Source: Metopolophium dirhodum (taxonomy: Eukaryota > Arthropoda > Insecta > Hemiptera > Aphididae). From it: a DNA stretch of 64,000 nucleotides. The position numbers and the translations under genes are program-made. The stretch lies in contig NC_083566.1 of assembly GCF_019925205.1 (NCBI RefSeq), forward strand, positions 31,186,001-31,250,000, read 5' to 3'. Below the pieces are notes generated by a model. The model made no database searches. It had not been told where the DNA came from and worked only from the letters and a program-made list of their open reading frames with translations. Below, piece by piece: positions 48,939-62,099 of the stretch; positions within the stretch are counted from its first letter, which is position 1; the number at the start of each line of letters is the position of its first letter.

Positions 48939-50990
48939 TAAACAAAACACTGCTGCACTTAACTTCCACACTATACTAGCTGTTCATTCATCTAAGCTGG
49001 TAAATCTAGCATTGTTTTCAAAAAATATAATATGTATAATATATTTTATACGTCGTATCTACTAACACTTAAAATTAATTTCCAACCATTCCGAAAATAT
49101 ATATAAATATACTAAAATATAAAATAATGATACTCATGAATACGTCTTTTCTTTTTAAATTGATCTAGTCGAAAAATGTGACATTTTAATTAAAATATAA
49201 TTATTCCGACCTAGATTTAGTGCTGGATTCGATGTAGGTAAATATTTGAATACTTTCATGCCTACGAAATTGGTTTTAAAAAAAATCAAATGTAGTAACA
49301 AACATATTGAAGACTCTTCAAATGCGCATAAAAAAAATCTCAATCAAGTGTTATTAAAAATAAAAAACATAAATTAAGTTGAAAATATAAATTTATTCTG
49401 TGTGTAAATCAATTTATTCATAAATTTACGATAAAATAGATCAAATACAAATTTCAGTAGAGAAAATATTGTTGATTTTAATCGCTACCAATCATAAAGT
49501 GCAATATTTTATCACTTGCACAAGAGTCTCGTGTGTTATAATAAATCGCCACAAGAGGTTTTTTCCCCTTTGTACTACGCACTGTGCTTTTGACAGGTTC
49601 TCTCGTGGAAAGAAGCCCTTTGGTGGGAAAACACAAAATACGTTGTATACATATAAACAATTATAATATATAGTAATATTTTTTTATGCACTTGTCGACA
49701 AAGCATCGGTCTTACTGCTACTATAACTCCTTTGAATGTCCTTTTATTCCTTAGTCAAAAATCTAAAAGCATGTTTAAACCTGATAAATATCATACTTCT
49801 TGTCCTGTGAGTCACTTTTTATCACTTACTTTTCAGTTACCAGTTACCTTATCGTGGTGACTTGATATAGTTTACACGAGTATACAAGTTTAGTAACAAT
49901 ATTTCCAAACCAGTTTTTATCCTTTTTATCACTATACAGACAACTACGACATGCAAACACTTAAGGTAATTATTAACTAACCGCATCTATTATGATTCTT
50001 ATCAATTATTTTCACAATATTATTTTTTTTATAAAATGAAAAATATTTTTCTGTAAATAAACAATTAAAGGTGAGATTAAAGATAAACTGGCCCTTGTTG
50101 GGTTACGGGGAAATTCACTTGTGGCCATATCCCATAATAGGTACCTATTAAAAAAATAAAATGATGTCAATACAACAAATTTTTACGATCTTAATTAATA
50201 ATATAAATTTCATTTTTAATATTTAAAAAAAATGTTCCATCAAATATTCTTTTAATAAATGGAAAGTTAAACTATTTATAATTTAGACTCATATACCTAC
50301 ATATATTAAAACATCATTCAATTTAGTAAGCAAACTATTCAACATAAAAATAAAACAATATTATAAAACTCAAGTAAAAATTATAGAAGAAATTGCAAAA
50401 AATATTATTTCAAACATAACTAACCAAATTAGTCAGTGAGGAGTTTTATTCACCAGAGCTCAATAACCAAGTTACATGTATACAAATTATATTTAAATAA
50501 ACATATAACACATACACTTGACATACACATACACATACATTTGATATTTCTTCTTTGAATATTATATGGTTCAGACAAATTTTTAATTCATCGATAAATA
50601 ATACCATTTTGGAAATTATAAACTTTACACATAAAACGACTTCATAAAATATAAAAATGTTGTGACTGACTACAATACAAAATAGGTATTTACGAAAATA
50701 TAATAGGTTTGAAAAAAAATTATGCTGCGTGTATGTCACACCAATAACGAAATATTATTATTTTATAAAAAAATTGGTATGGTGTGGAAGATATTAGCCA
50801 CCATGTAAATAATAAATAAACACCTATTATAAGTAATTCATAATAATATCAAAAGTATAAAAGGTAGAGCATATGGTTGTAATGGATGTGATAAATATAA
50901 TTTCAAATGAAAAATGATTATAAGCGAGGACGTTGTGTAATCAAAGCATACTTGTATAAATGAATAATAATCAAATTTAATAGTTAAAAT
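48708..50990. other. AT-rich stretch with a TA microsatellite
   Basis: (TA)n at about 48907-48939, and CTCT-rich words at 48808-48842. No gene is supported; small frames on both strands around 49470-49666 mirror one another and look like chance. Confidence 0.45.
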
Positions 50991-50994
50991 AAAA

Positions 50995-52052
50995 ACTAAT
51001 AAAAATCGAAAATTTCTCGTGGCTATAAATAGCTTAACTTTCCGGTATACTTTTTTTTTTTTGATAGAAGTAAAAAAACTTGTTGGGAATCTTCTATTAA
51101 AATTGTATTATGTTAGCTATGAAAAGAAAAACTTTTATAAATTACTAACTGAAAAATAATTTACAAAATTTTGAAAATTTCTCATAGTTACCTCAAAAAG
51201 AGTCAAAATATTTCCATATATGGAATATGGTCATTTTAACATTTGATAAACGTGTTGAGTGTTTACGGTTATTCATTTTTTTATTACAGCAAAATATTAA
51301 AAATCGATTCATTACATTCTTTTTCATTCATTCAATTCTGATTCTCTAATTTACCGCTGAATATAAAAATATCGTTTTTAAAGTAATAAGTAAATAAGTT
51401 CAAACGCTCATAAAAAATTTATGTTACTTTCCGGTATTTTTTTTTTTGTTTAAGATAAAATAGTTTACGGGGAGTCTTCTATTCAAATGTCTAATGTTAG
51501 CTATCTAAAGCTTTTAAAAATTTCTAACCAAAAATAATTTGAAATTTTACGAATTGTTGTCAATATTTGAACTTTAAATTTGTGTAAAAATTAATCATGC
51601 CTATGTATCTTTAATATTTTTGAACTTCCATTAATGAAACTTATAAGCAACCTTGCATTAAACTTTCAAACTTTTTTACTGTAAGAAAAAGTTTTCATCG
51701 AGTATAATAAAAAAAAATTTACAAAATTAGCTCAAAAATATATTTACCATAACGGAAAATGTTAATTTAAATATTTGGTGAAATTTTCAAGTGTCTACGA
51801 TTATTAGTTTTTAAGTTACACCAAAAATATTAAATTGATTTTTCAAAAGTTTCGCTAGACGCTTTTTATAACTACTGGACATTTTTACCTCTCAAAAGTA
51901 CCAACTAAATTCACTTTTCTATCAGAAAAGTCAAAAGATGCTGATGTTGATAATCGGAGCATTTTTACCACCCCAAATGTTGATGACAGACAGAAAAAAA
52001 ATACACAATTGTATATATAATACATTTTTTGCTCCTCTCAGAATCTAAAATA
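50995..52052 (-). repeat. Family B dispersed repeat, diverged inverted copy
   Basis: Ends GCTCCTCTCAGAATCTAAAA at the right, as in the other inverted copies. It contains AAGTACCAACTAAATTCACTT and TATTTGAACTTTAAA blocks in order. The GTACAGTAGGTTACAAGTGG module at the left is missing. Confidence 0.7.
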
Positions 52053-53041
52053 CAAATTCCTATCAAATTGATGTTGCTACGAATAAATTCTACTTTGAAT
52101 TATAATAATAATATAATGAAATAATTTGGTTTACTTTAACCATATTATTTAACTGTTTGCACAAGTGTGTAAAACTAAAACACCATTAAAATACTTTTTT
52201 TCTACATGTAGTGCCTCAACTACCACACGCTTGACCTCAAATGTTTATACCATGACCATTGACCAGAGACAAACATACATCAACATAATTTTAAAAAAGT
52301 ATAATAAAAATACTTCATTTCGCTGTTTTAGAAAAAAATCATATTTTAATATATTTCAAAAATAAAATATAATATTGAATTTTCAACTTTATACTGTGAT
52401 CAATTTGTATACAATACCGTAAAAAAAATACAAGCAATTGACACAATTATGCATTAATATGGTAAATATAGATGCAAATAGGGAATCACATTGAGGCTTA
52501 AGTCTTACTATTTGTTGACAAAAAAAAATAACGTGGTTGGTAAAAGCGAGGCATTCACTTAAAAGTTTAAAAAAAATAGTATAATATGGAGTGGAAACAT
52601 TTAAAAATACATGACTACTTATTTGCAATAACCACAATACCTGCACTTACTTTACCGTAAAAACTATGTAAATATAGTATTTGCGCACCACAAAATGATA
52701 TTTTTATTGTGCCACCGCCACACTACGACTGATCTACGTTCCATTACATTCCATTATATTTAAAATTGAATAAATGATAGTAATGAATTATTTATCGTTG
52801 TTGTCATTTTTAATGGGTTTATTTTGTGATATAGCTGTACCATGACCTATTTTGCAGTCGTTCATTGTTATGAATTATGCTTCAAGCATGTACTAATTGA
52901 TATAAATTTCTCGTTTTTTTTTTATTATTTGTTCAGTCATTAAATTGTATGTTGTCGGATTTGTTAAATTGTCTAATTATTTCACCTCTAGTATAGTTCA
53001 GCAACCTGGTAATTTGGGTAATTTATCTTACTTTCAGTATT

Positions 53042-53406
53042 CAGTTACAGAAACGTAAATTGCCTAAGTTTTCAGGAATATTTACTGAGTGACAAGAGTT
53101 TGAGTATCTTATATCAACTCAATATTATCTCATGCTCCAGATTAACCTTAAATCGAGAAATTTGAATATTTCAAAACTTCTCTTGAAGGTGAAGCCTTAT
53201 ATAGCCTAAGCTAAAGTGTGAGCTGGGTACTCATTTATCACTGAACGAACTTAACTACTTGAGGGCCTTGGAAATTCTCAAATCCCAAAAGGGTAATAAA
53301 CGCAATTTTAATGTATTCACTTCCAATCTTGTCTAATGAAGTATCCCCCATATAACCCACGGTCCCACACTCCATCGAAACGCTGCTTAATTTTATTTAA
53401 GAGCAT
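53042..53406 (+). pseudogene. BEL/Pao retrotransposon gag relic, 5' part
   Basis: Reading across frames on the plus strand gives QKRKLPKFSGIFTE, a stop where Trp is usual, QEFEYL, then IEKFEYFKTSLEGEALYSLS and NYLRALEILKSQKGNKRN. This is the order of the BEL/Pao gag domain (DUF1759-type): LPKF-x-G-x-x-x-EW, EKF-x-YL-x-x-x-L-x-GEA, NY-x-x-A-x-x-x-L. Several frameshifts and stops make it non-functional. It is interrupted at 53407 by a non-LTR insertion and resumes at 54037. Confidence 0.75.
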
Positions 53407-53416
53407 GCCATCGCAT

Positions 53417-54036
53417 TTTTTTTTTTTTTTTTTTTTTTTTTATTGATCTGAAATATACATCGACAACTAGGCCATTAGTACATGAATTTTAGATTACATT
53501 GTTAGTATTTTAGCATTTACATGGTTACATTAAATTAAATTGTACAATTCTGTTTTTTTTAAGAATAAAATTAAGTTTTTAACGTCTTGTGGGTTTGGTC
53601 CTAGTGCTTGACAAATTTGTTCTGATATGTGGTATTGATTTCGATACATGTTGTATTTTTGACATTCTGTGATGACGTGGTTGACCGTTAAAAGTACATT
53701 GCACGCGTCGCATAGTGGAGGATCGTCTTTGGTCATCAAATAGCTGTGAGTTAGGTGTGTGTGACCAATTCGGAGACGGTTTATTATGGTTTCTTCTTTT
53801 CTACTGAGTTCAAGATTTATCCATAGATTTATATTGTTTTTTATTTTATTGAGTTTGGTGTATGGATTCCGGGCCACATCGGCATTCCAGGAAATGAAAT
53901 GGCTGACCAAGAAGCCCATAATGCAATCACCTCCAAATTAACTGCAACCATAAAGTCCATCACATTTGCAGATGCAAAAAACGAAATTAAACTACACACA
54001 AACAATAAATGGCATTCCTACTGGCGAAAACTCAAC
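53417..54036 (-). mobile_element. 5'-inverted (twin-primed) non-LTR retrotransposon insertion
   Basis: GCCATCGCATT at 53407-53417 is repeated at 54037-54047 and brackets a 620-bp insertion. The 3' part is on the minus strand (53856-53417): it encodes the ORF2 tail, INRLRIGHTHLTHSYLM then DACNVLLTVNHVITEC (zinc knuckle), stops near 53532, and ends AGATCAATAAA plus poly-A. The 5' part is on the plus strand (53857-54036) and encodes the RNase H end, WIPGHIGIPGNEMADQEA. Both parts share AAACTCAA at their break, so the inverted piece ends where the other begins. RNase H plus the CCHC tail points to the I/Jockey group. The copy is dead on arrival. Confidence 0.9.
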
Positions 54037-54216
54037 GCCATCGCATTAGATAATTTGGATTTTGTAACTATAGGTCTTGGAGTCCGCTGTTACTATAAAT
54101 CTTTGAACAACACCTGGACTAAGGTTTCGTTTGGAATTAGTAGTGGGAAACAAGCACTCTCCTATAGTCTCTCCAAGTTCGTCGACTTTCTTCGTAACCA
54201 CATGCATTCCACATAA
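54037..54216 (+). pseudogene. BEL/Pao gag relic, 3' part
   Basis: It continues the gag relic after the LINE insertion. AIALDNLDFVTIGLGVRC, then NNTWTKVSFGISSG and LSKFVDFLRNHMHST correspond to the BEL/Pao gag segment AL-x-x-L, a W before a spacer, and L-x-x-FL-x-x-R. It is open to a TAA at 54214-54216. The longer open frame that starts at 53899 is a chance fusion of the inverted RNase H piece with this gag piece. Confidence 0.65.
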
Positions 54217-54229
54217 GTTTCTTAACCCT

Positions 54230-55380
54230 TTCAGAACGACACCGTAAAAACATTAAATCAATTTTTAAATGTTTGGCTATTTCGATTTTTTTCTTTTGAT
54301 TATTGAAAATCTATTATTTTGTATCCAAATTAAATACTATAGTTAGTTATAGGTTACATTTTTAAATCAATCAAATATACTTTAAAATATTTTACATAGG
54401 TAGTTAAGATAACAATATTTTTAATATGATTTTCCACTCCCAACCAACTGTCTTGATCGAGGCAATCCTGATTTAAATTATAGTAAAGTTTGTTACTCTT
54501 AATAATATATTGGTATTTGAAAATGTGTTTATTTTTAAATTTTTTTTTTGATTTATATGGGTTTACTAACTTTATTTTCAGCTATAGAAAATAATAAATA
54601 AAAAAAGATAAAGGGGTTGTAAATTTTAATAAGTCCTCAAAAAATTGAATTCATAATATTGATGTTGGCCAATATTTCGAAGGCTAATTTATTGTTAATT
54701 AGGGAAATAAGCCATACCCAGTATATGGCTGCGACTATTTCTACAAGGCAAGGGCCTCTAAATTAATTTTGTGCCGGACACGGCCGGGGCCTTGAATTGT
54801 AATTCTAACACTGTCAATATATGGTTTATTTACACTAGGTACCTAGAGTACCTAAAGTGAGGGTAATTTTAATATATTTGCAATTTTTAGTAATAGCACG
54901 TTTTGACAATAATCATTATTTTATAATCATTTTTATTATAATTATTATTTTATATAGTTTAATTCAACTTTCTAAATTAAATGGCTTAAGTAAGTAACTT
55001 CATGTCAACAGATTTAATACACACCATCATTCAGATTTATTATTTAATTCAACCGAAACAATTGTCATTCAAAATAAACTTGTCCTAAACAACTGGGAAC
55101 TTATTGTTTTGTATAAAAATGTATAAAATACTTGCACAATTTGTATTATTCCTATAATTAAAACGTAAAACTAAAACGTATTAAACTATTATTAAAGTCT
55201 GTATAAAATCAAATCAATTGTCAATAATCTACTATACTTTAATATATTGGTTAACATTTTGTGGATAACTTTTGGACAAATTTCTAAAATTCTAACAATC
55301 GTCAAGACTGTTTTTAGTGGGCATTATACAAGCTAACTTTTGGTGAAAATTATTTAAAGGGTTAAAGGACCTAACCTTTT
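54230..55380. other. AT-rich stretch, possible continuation of decayed BEL element
   Basis: No protease, RT or LTR recognised. A GC-rich patch (54745-54790) forms an imperfect CAAGGGCC...GGGGCCTTG stem. Confidence 0.35.
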
Positions 55381-55384
55381 ATAG

Positions 55385-55790
55385 TCCTCGCGTCACTTTC
55401 ATTTCAATGTTTAAGTAAAATATCTCCAAAGTGTTCAATCTTCGGTACACATATAGTCTGACCGTTGGGAAATATGTAATCCCCGATTAACGGTGCTCCA
55501 CTCCCTGACATTTTAACTCCGGGTTTGTATTACCATAATAAATAATATTTGGATGGGTCCGAGGTTGTTGATGCGAGCGGTTCGAAAATAGAATGGGCAA
55601 GAAGGTGTGTTCTTTGCGTCTATCCTGATAGGTCGTACACTGCAGACAAAAGGATTTGTTCCGGTCACCGGATCTCCAAAGGGTCGTGGATCCTATCACC
55701 AGTTTTACGTGTAACCAACTCTTTGCCTTTCCATGCCCTCGGCGGTAGGCACTCCATTATATATATATATATCAGAAATAAATAAAAGGG
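55385..55790. other. GC-richer segment, possible decayed retroelement
   Basis: Markedly less AT-rich than its flanks; open on both strands (plus 55549-55785, minus 55487-55699) without a recognisable domain. It ends in a short AT microsatellite (55759-55771). It may be a repeat imported with different base composition, or an exon. Confidence 0.25.
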
Positions 55791-55799
55791 ATCAGTGAG

Positions 55800-57595
55800 T
55801 ATTAATTAAAATCAAAAGAGTCTTATCGCCGATTTTTTTCACCGACCTGTACCCTATATATATACTGTAGAAAGTTATTCATCTGCCACCATCGAAAGAA
55901 CAGCCGCATTTATACCCACCGTGTCTTTTCTTAGTCTATAGTGACGCTTTTGAAGGTTTATTAAAACTTTGTGGTGAAATATAATGCTTCGGAATTTCAA
56001 ATTATTTATTAGTCAAGTCAAACAAAGACAGTAGCAAAAGGCATTGACGATATTATTATTAATAAAAGAGAAATTAATTTCGGATCACAAGATACTGAAT
56101 AAATTGAAATTCTACGGTTCTTTATGTTACTAATAAGTAATAATACAACAATAATTATTACATTTTTGATTTTATTAATAAATAAAAACAACATATTATT
56201 ATATTTATTGTATTCGCCTATTTAATATCAGTAAGTAATGATTGAAAATTAATTATTTTCTCTCGAAATTAATTGCGTGCACTGGTAAAAAATATTAATA
56301 GGTTGAAAAACAGTTAATTTATTTAAAACAACAAAAATAAAGTCTACACTAGTTTTGACATTTTATATACGCATGGCGTTATACCTAAATAAAGTTAAAT
56401 TAATTTATATTATTCATCTCAAACTCTCGAAGTATACAATAGGTAACAAAACAGAAGTAATAATAACTAGGAGTCATGTAGGTATCGTAATCAATCATTT
56501 GTAGTTCTAAAAACGTTCATACAGCCCAACTGCTCCCAAAAAAATCATTATATTATAATAGTCAGCTACTCAGCTACTCAACTTACAACGAATGGTAATA
56601 CCAATTACTTACTTGAGATATATTTCTCTGTCTGGAAAGCTTAACGATTCCAATCAAACGTATCAAGGTAAAACATTAAAAATGATTGATCTTCTAGAAA
56701 AACTTCAAACATTCGCAACAAAAAGTCTAGTTTTCATATCACTTTTGATTTTGTGCTATTTACTATTCGCTCGATTTATTGCAATGTGGGTTTGTGATTT
56801 TTCGTCTCGACCAGCAAACAATATATAATATATGAACGTAAACTAGTCTCGTAGATATATAATACAAACTTTTTCCATGATTCATTTTAAATGTTCTGTG
56901 TATCCAAAAAAAAAAATAATAATAATAAAAAGTTAATATATAGTGAAGAAGGTTTACCACTGTTTACCGTTTGTCTCTCCGTTCGGAATGAACTCTCTTC
57001 GTACAACAACATTCAATAATATACACTCTAATAAATTAAAATATAACACTGTACTATTACATATTACTTAAAGTCAAAACAAAACGAAATTATTGATAAT
57101 CTATAATATAATGATGTATGGCTTTGTGCGAGGATAAATTGTACAAAAAATGTATCTTGAATATAAACTTTTTAAAAAGGCAAAGAAATACTAAAATTGC
57201 AGTTTCAGCAAGTATTTCAGAGTTGTGTAAAGTTGATCCAAATAAAAACACACATTACAATAATTCTCTCCGTTATAAGTCATGACTCTAATATACGTGA
57301 TTTAATGTATATATAGGTACGTTACTAAGATGATAGTCGCAATTTGTTTAACTATTTGTATTAAATACAACTCATAAGGCAAATGTACGACACAATAATG
57401 AAAGTGTAAAATGTACTAGCTATATTACGCAATTGTATATAACAAAAAAGTTGAGTATTTAAAACATGGATAAGCTTATGCATATATGGATTGTATAAAA
57501 TACTTATAACACAATAAATAATTTGCCACTTATGAAGGTACCGAGTAATGCACTAGATAACTAAAACCACATGACCATAATCCTTTATTGTTTAA
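55800..57595. other. AT-rich stretch, nothing recognised
   Basis: No recognised repeat or coding signal. Confidence 0.45.
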
Positions 57596-57599
57596 ACAG

Positions 57600-57850
57600 A
57601 ATGATTCATCTGAAGCATGCTCACCCTAATTTTTTCAATAAATAATTAATTAATTAAAATTATTATTTTTAAAACGTTAAAGTATTATGGTCCAAATTTT
57701 GGATTACTTAGATTTTGTATACCGTTGAGGAGTGTCCTGTGACAATACCAACTTCTGTTTTTTTTCTTCAAATTCTAACCTTTAATTTCTATACATTTTT
57801 AGGCCAATGACTTTTTTGAAAACGTCGATCCATCCGTCGGTACCTATATA
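57600..57850 (+). repeat. Family D dispersed repeat, copy 2
   Basis: GATTCATCTGAAGCATGCTC then ACCC at its start corresponds to the copy at 4265. A GTGTCCTGTGACAATACC region and TTTTTTTTCTTCAAATTC follow in the same order. Confidence 0.45.
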
Positions 57851-57929
57851 GTTTTTGCATCGTTCAGTTTTGTATATCCGAAATGCATAATATTATAGTT
57901 CATAAAAAAAGAATACGATAACATGGTAT

Positions 57930-58600
57930 AATGATTAGGCGTTGTTTATTTCACACGTTGTTTATTTCACAACCTAACACACCGTATCCGCCGAACAGAC
58001 GATGTATTGCTGCAATGCCATACACGCTGTATACGTACTGGGAGATTGTTTCAAGACAACGCTACAACGACGGTTTCGACGGAATCCTGCATAAACGACT
58101 ACAGCTTGTAACGCATTGTTACATCGCACACGATTAGATACATATAAGCAAATAATATATTATATTATTAGGATGCGGTGCAGATCGGCCGGCATGTAAT
58201 AATAGATCGACAAATCTCCAACTTCCTATCCGTCAAAATGGCTTTCAATCGATCAGGTGTAATCCAACGCTATCAATTAGCATTAGTAAATGGTCTTCGG
58301 GCGGGATATACCTCTATATATTGTTATATCGCGGCGTTTACAACACAGCCGTTTGTCACGAACCGAATGCGCGAATGCCCGATTTATGTTTCACCGAAAT
58401 GCGCCGTTTCCTATTTAATCGCCTAATCGTCGTCACCCCCCCCCCCCTGCCCCCCATTCACCCATCATCCACTCTTCCGCCCGTCAAAATCGCTGTGGAA
58501 CAGCATGGTCCACTATCAGAGTTCCGAGTCGGGTCAATTACACGATGCGGAGTGTTCCGGTTTGGTCCTAAACAGTAGGTATATAATAATATTATAGTGA
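57930..58600. other. GC-richer island with a direct repeat and 12-C tract
   Basis: CpG-containing, comparatively GC-rich sequence with overlapping open frames on the plus strand (57931-58137, 58178-58426, 58321-58578), none recognisable. A 16-bp unit GTTGTTTATTTCACAC occurs twice in tandem (57941-57972, last base differing). A 12-C run lies at 58436-58447. It is a candidate promoter or regulatory island. Confidence 0.3.
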
Positions 58601-59121
58601 TATGATCGACGGTTGTAATTTAAATTTTCCAGTAAACGGACGATCTGAATATAATATTGACGACCATCGTCTGTCCGCCGTATTATATTCCAGTTCTAAT
58701 ATTCAAAAACCATATTTTACGTTACCAACTAAACATAAATAATCTTTCCATTTCGATCGCCCGAATCAACACATTTACAAATAGCAAACACGAATTATTA
58801 CTGAAAGATTCGCGCACAGTTATGTATTTTCTCTTAGAAAGTGAACACTATAATATAATTGATTTCCATTGGGTAATATGTCGATAGAATATATATTTAT
58901 TAATATATATTAATTAGCGACATCGATTAAAATATCAAATAATAATATATTAATATTTATTATTTACAAGGCAAATATTAATTATATTATAAAGTGTATT
59001 CGATTTGTATAATATTATTATAACATATATTATTAACTAGTAACGTATGAATTATGCAAGTGCGTCTACAATTATGCATTACGTAATGAAATATTAAAGT
59101 AATTAATAATATTGATGTTAA

Positions 59122-59639
59122 AAAAGCGGGTAAGTGGATGTCGCACTGCTGTACAGTAGGTTGCAAGTGGGTTCATGTATAATAGATATTGGATTGTATT
59201 AAACTTGAATTCAATGATAATATAGTATATCATTGTATAAGAAAAACGATTCTGAGCGGCGACGGTTTGTCAGTCTGGATTTTTTATATTGTTATAATTT
59301 ATTTATTATACCCTGTTAGTTTAACTAATATTATAATATTATTATTTATTATTCGTTGCTATGGTGATAAGCAAAGCGTTAGAAATTAAAATCCCATTTT
59401 TAGCGGTTTTTTCGTAATTTGTCGGTAGTTTTTCCCGTGGCATTAAATAACTATTGAGAAAATCGAAAAATGACCTCTTTAAAGTACCATCTTGATCCAA
59501 TTTGCTAAAAGATAAGGTACTATATGTTGAAATCAAAGCACTTCTTCTGGTAGAAATTTTGTATACCGGATATAAAAAAAAAAATAAACAAATAAACACC
59601 ATTGTAAAACCACAAGCTTCCTCGCTCCGCTCAGAGTCA
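59122..59639 (-). repeat. Family A dispersed repeat, copy 2, inverted
   Basis: Left edge GCGGGTAAGTGGATGTCGCA, right edge CTCGCTCCGCTCAGAGTCA. It is collinear with the reverse complement of 42136-42638. The minus frame at 59342-59602 is within the repeat and not a gene. Confidence 0.9.
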
Positions 59640-59984
59640 TAAAATAAATTTTATATATTATAATGATTTCGGTTTTATAAAATATAGAAATATTAAATTA
59701 TTGACTACAGCAGAAAATTGCATTTAATAGCTTTTATGATGATAAGAAAAAAATGATTTTTAATCCACCCCGTCCTATATGTATTAAATAATGTTTTAAT
59801 TGAATTAAATCTCATTTGAATTTTCACACTCAAGTTGTAAAATTTGCATTCTGCATTTCGAACAAATTATTTGTAAGCTCAGGTGTAACATGAGCTTTTC
59901 ATTTAGGCCCCCTGTTATTCATTTTAATGTTAAGTAATTTTGGCACTCCTTGTAACGATATAATATATATTATATGAAGGAAAA

Positions 59985-60133
59985 CATTATTAATAAACAA
60001 AATTAATGATAGGAACAGGGGTCCTAAATGAGAACCTTGCGATACACCTGAACTATACTACGTACCTATAAGAATCGTTAATGATTTACCTGATATATAT
60101 GACAGCTCAGTACCTAAATATCCTGTTATTACC
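59985..60133 (-). pseudogene. Non-LTR reverse transcriptase relic (SGVxQGSxLGP motif)
   Basis: The minus strand reads GYLGTELSYISGKSL, a short stretch with one stop, then YSSGVSQGSHLGPLFLSLIL and FINN. This is the conserved RT palm segment SGVPQGSxLGPLLFxLxINDL of Jockey/CR1-type elements, preceded by the usual SYL-x-x-R-like line. About 50 codons remain. The YADD box and the rest are not recognisable. On the plus strand at 60325-60350 a YLGIHRDAT reading could be another piece, but that is weak. Confidence 0.6.
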
Positions 60134-60139
60134 TATCCG

Positions 60140-61140
60140 ATGAAGCAAAAACATTTTCAATTATCCTCTCCGGGCTCATTAAAACTATACAATCTAATTT
60201 GGACAAATTTGTTACTCGGAGACCGGAGTCATCAAAATTACATGTTAAAAATAGTTTCATGTCATTTCTTTTTCACCATTATAAAATTTAAGAACGCACT
60301 ATCATGAGTCACATATATTAGATACCTAGGGATCCACAGAGATGCTACTTGACTAAAATATTAATTTTTCATAGCACAAAAATACTTTTATTAATAAAGC
60401 TAACAAAATTTCAAGATATAGAAATACAAGTTGTTTTAAAAATATTAGTGTTTTGTAAACTTAATAGTTAATTCTACCTACTCTAACACTAACACTACAG
60501 ACTAACTATTATAGTATTATACATTATTAAATTTAATTTGTTAAGTCTTTACCTGCAGTTCATGATATTTAGACATTTATAAGAAAAAGTGTAGAATACA
60601 ACTTTTCTCAATTATATAAATAAAATATAATTAGTATGTATAATTTATATGACGAAGAAAATGTTTTATTAAGTACAAAATATATCGAATAGGAGGTAGG
60701 TACTCAACATTTTCATTTTCATTTTTTATCCACTTCACTCACTGGAATCGAGTTAAGAGCTAACGCACTATTATTGTTCCTTACAAGTTTCGACCTCAAT
60801 AAGTGAATAGAAAAATTTCTTCTTCGATAAGTTTAGATTACCCTTTTTAAATTACTCGGATTCTCAAAAGAAAATACAAGAACCATAGTTGAAGAACTTT
60901 CTTAAAATAATGATATCAGAAAAAAAAGTATTTGAAAAGGTATAATTTCCAAATTCTTACTACTTATTATCTTTTCTAAAATAAGTTATTTTATAAAATT
61001 AGTAAATATTTGGTATTAAATTATAAAAACTAATTTTAAACTGAAAATTCACTTTTAGTTCTTACATTAAAGAAATTTAGAAATATACAATACTATACCA
61101 TACATTTATTTTAAAACATTTTTAAACTCGAGTGTCGGCT
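60140..61140. other. AT-rich stretch, nothing firmly recognised
   Basis: May hold further decayed RT-element sequence next to the relic at 59985-60133; no clear motif. Confidence 0.35.
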
Positions 61141-61144
61141 ATGA

Positions 61145-61480
61145 ACTTATTAGTTATATGATGATGTGTGTGTGATTTTTTTTTTTATTGTGTTTATCAT
61201 CCCCTTTTTTCATTTCCCTTAAGAATACTCCAACCTTCGAGATTAATTTCTAATAGCAAATCTAGTTGGGAATTTGAGGGTATCAGTAGTAAAAAATTCC
61301 CTGTACTTTCAACAATCAGTAAAAACAAAAAAATAATTAGGTATAGATGAAAATCGCAATTATTACACAAAATTGATTTTATTTACTAGCTGTAGTTCAA
61401 AAAGTAATATCTGTAGAGACGATTTTTTTCTAAATATTTATATTAGAATTTTCTAGAAATTATATCATTCTAAAAATATA
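61145..61480 (+). repeat. Family B, heavily decayed fragment
   Basis: Keeps GATGATGTGTGTGTGATTTT, AATCTAGTTGGGAATTTGAG, CCCTGTACTTTCAACAATC and AAAAACAAAAAAATAATTAG in family order. Confidence 0.5.
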
Positions 61481-61939
61481 TTGGCCTTTTTAGGCTATTT
61501 ATATATACATTTGAAATGTTCGACTTTTTATAGTTGTTCAGTAGTAGAACGGCAATCGGCCAAACTTTCAACCGACTTAATAATGTTCAGATTCTGGCAC
61601 TTTTATCAACGAATAATAATGAAAAGATGCTTATCTTTAAATATACCTACACGTAAGGACACAACTATCTCTCCAAATATGCTAAGTTATATATTATAAT
61701 AATTTATAAGTTAGAACTAAAATTACAAAAAAAATTGCTCTAAAATATAAAGATATAAATGAAAGGAAAAAAATGGTGAAATTAATTCAAAATAATATTC
61801 ACCAATACATCGCAATAATTGTTAAAAAATCTTAAATTTTTGAATAGGTCCTTTTAATATGTAATAAGATATTATGCAAAATATTTAAAATATTGTGTTT
61901 AATTTCAATATTTCACAAAACAAATTTATATCTTACCCA

Positions 61940-62096
61940 TTGGCGCAAATAGGGGGGTCCGCAAATAAAGTCAAGTTCCCCCAGTTCAAAATCTAATAAT
62001 TAGTACTAATTTTTATATTCTGTGGTACTAAGCAATATGGCCTATGGGGAAGGGGGCTTGAGTCCCCCCAAAAAATTTAGTAAATTTGCGCCTATG
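61940..62096. mobile_element. Small TIR element (about 155 bp)
   Basis: TTGGCGCAAATAGGGGGG at the left faces the reverse complement of CCCCCCAAAAAATTTAGTAAATTTGCGCCTA at the right: the GGCGCAAAT core and an internal G6/C6 block are mirrored. GGGGGCTTGAGTCCCCCC forms a further stem. No target duplication found. Confidence 0.5.
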
Positions 62097-62099
62097 ATC

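Noticed and set aside
53899..54216. 105-codon plus frame as a gene
   Set aside because: Chance fusion of an inverted LINE RNase H piece with BEL gag across the target duplication.
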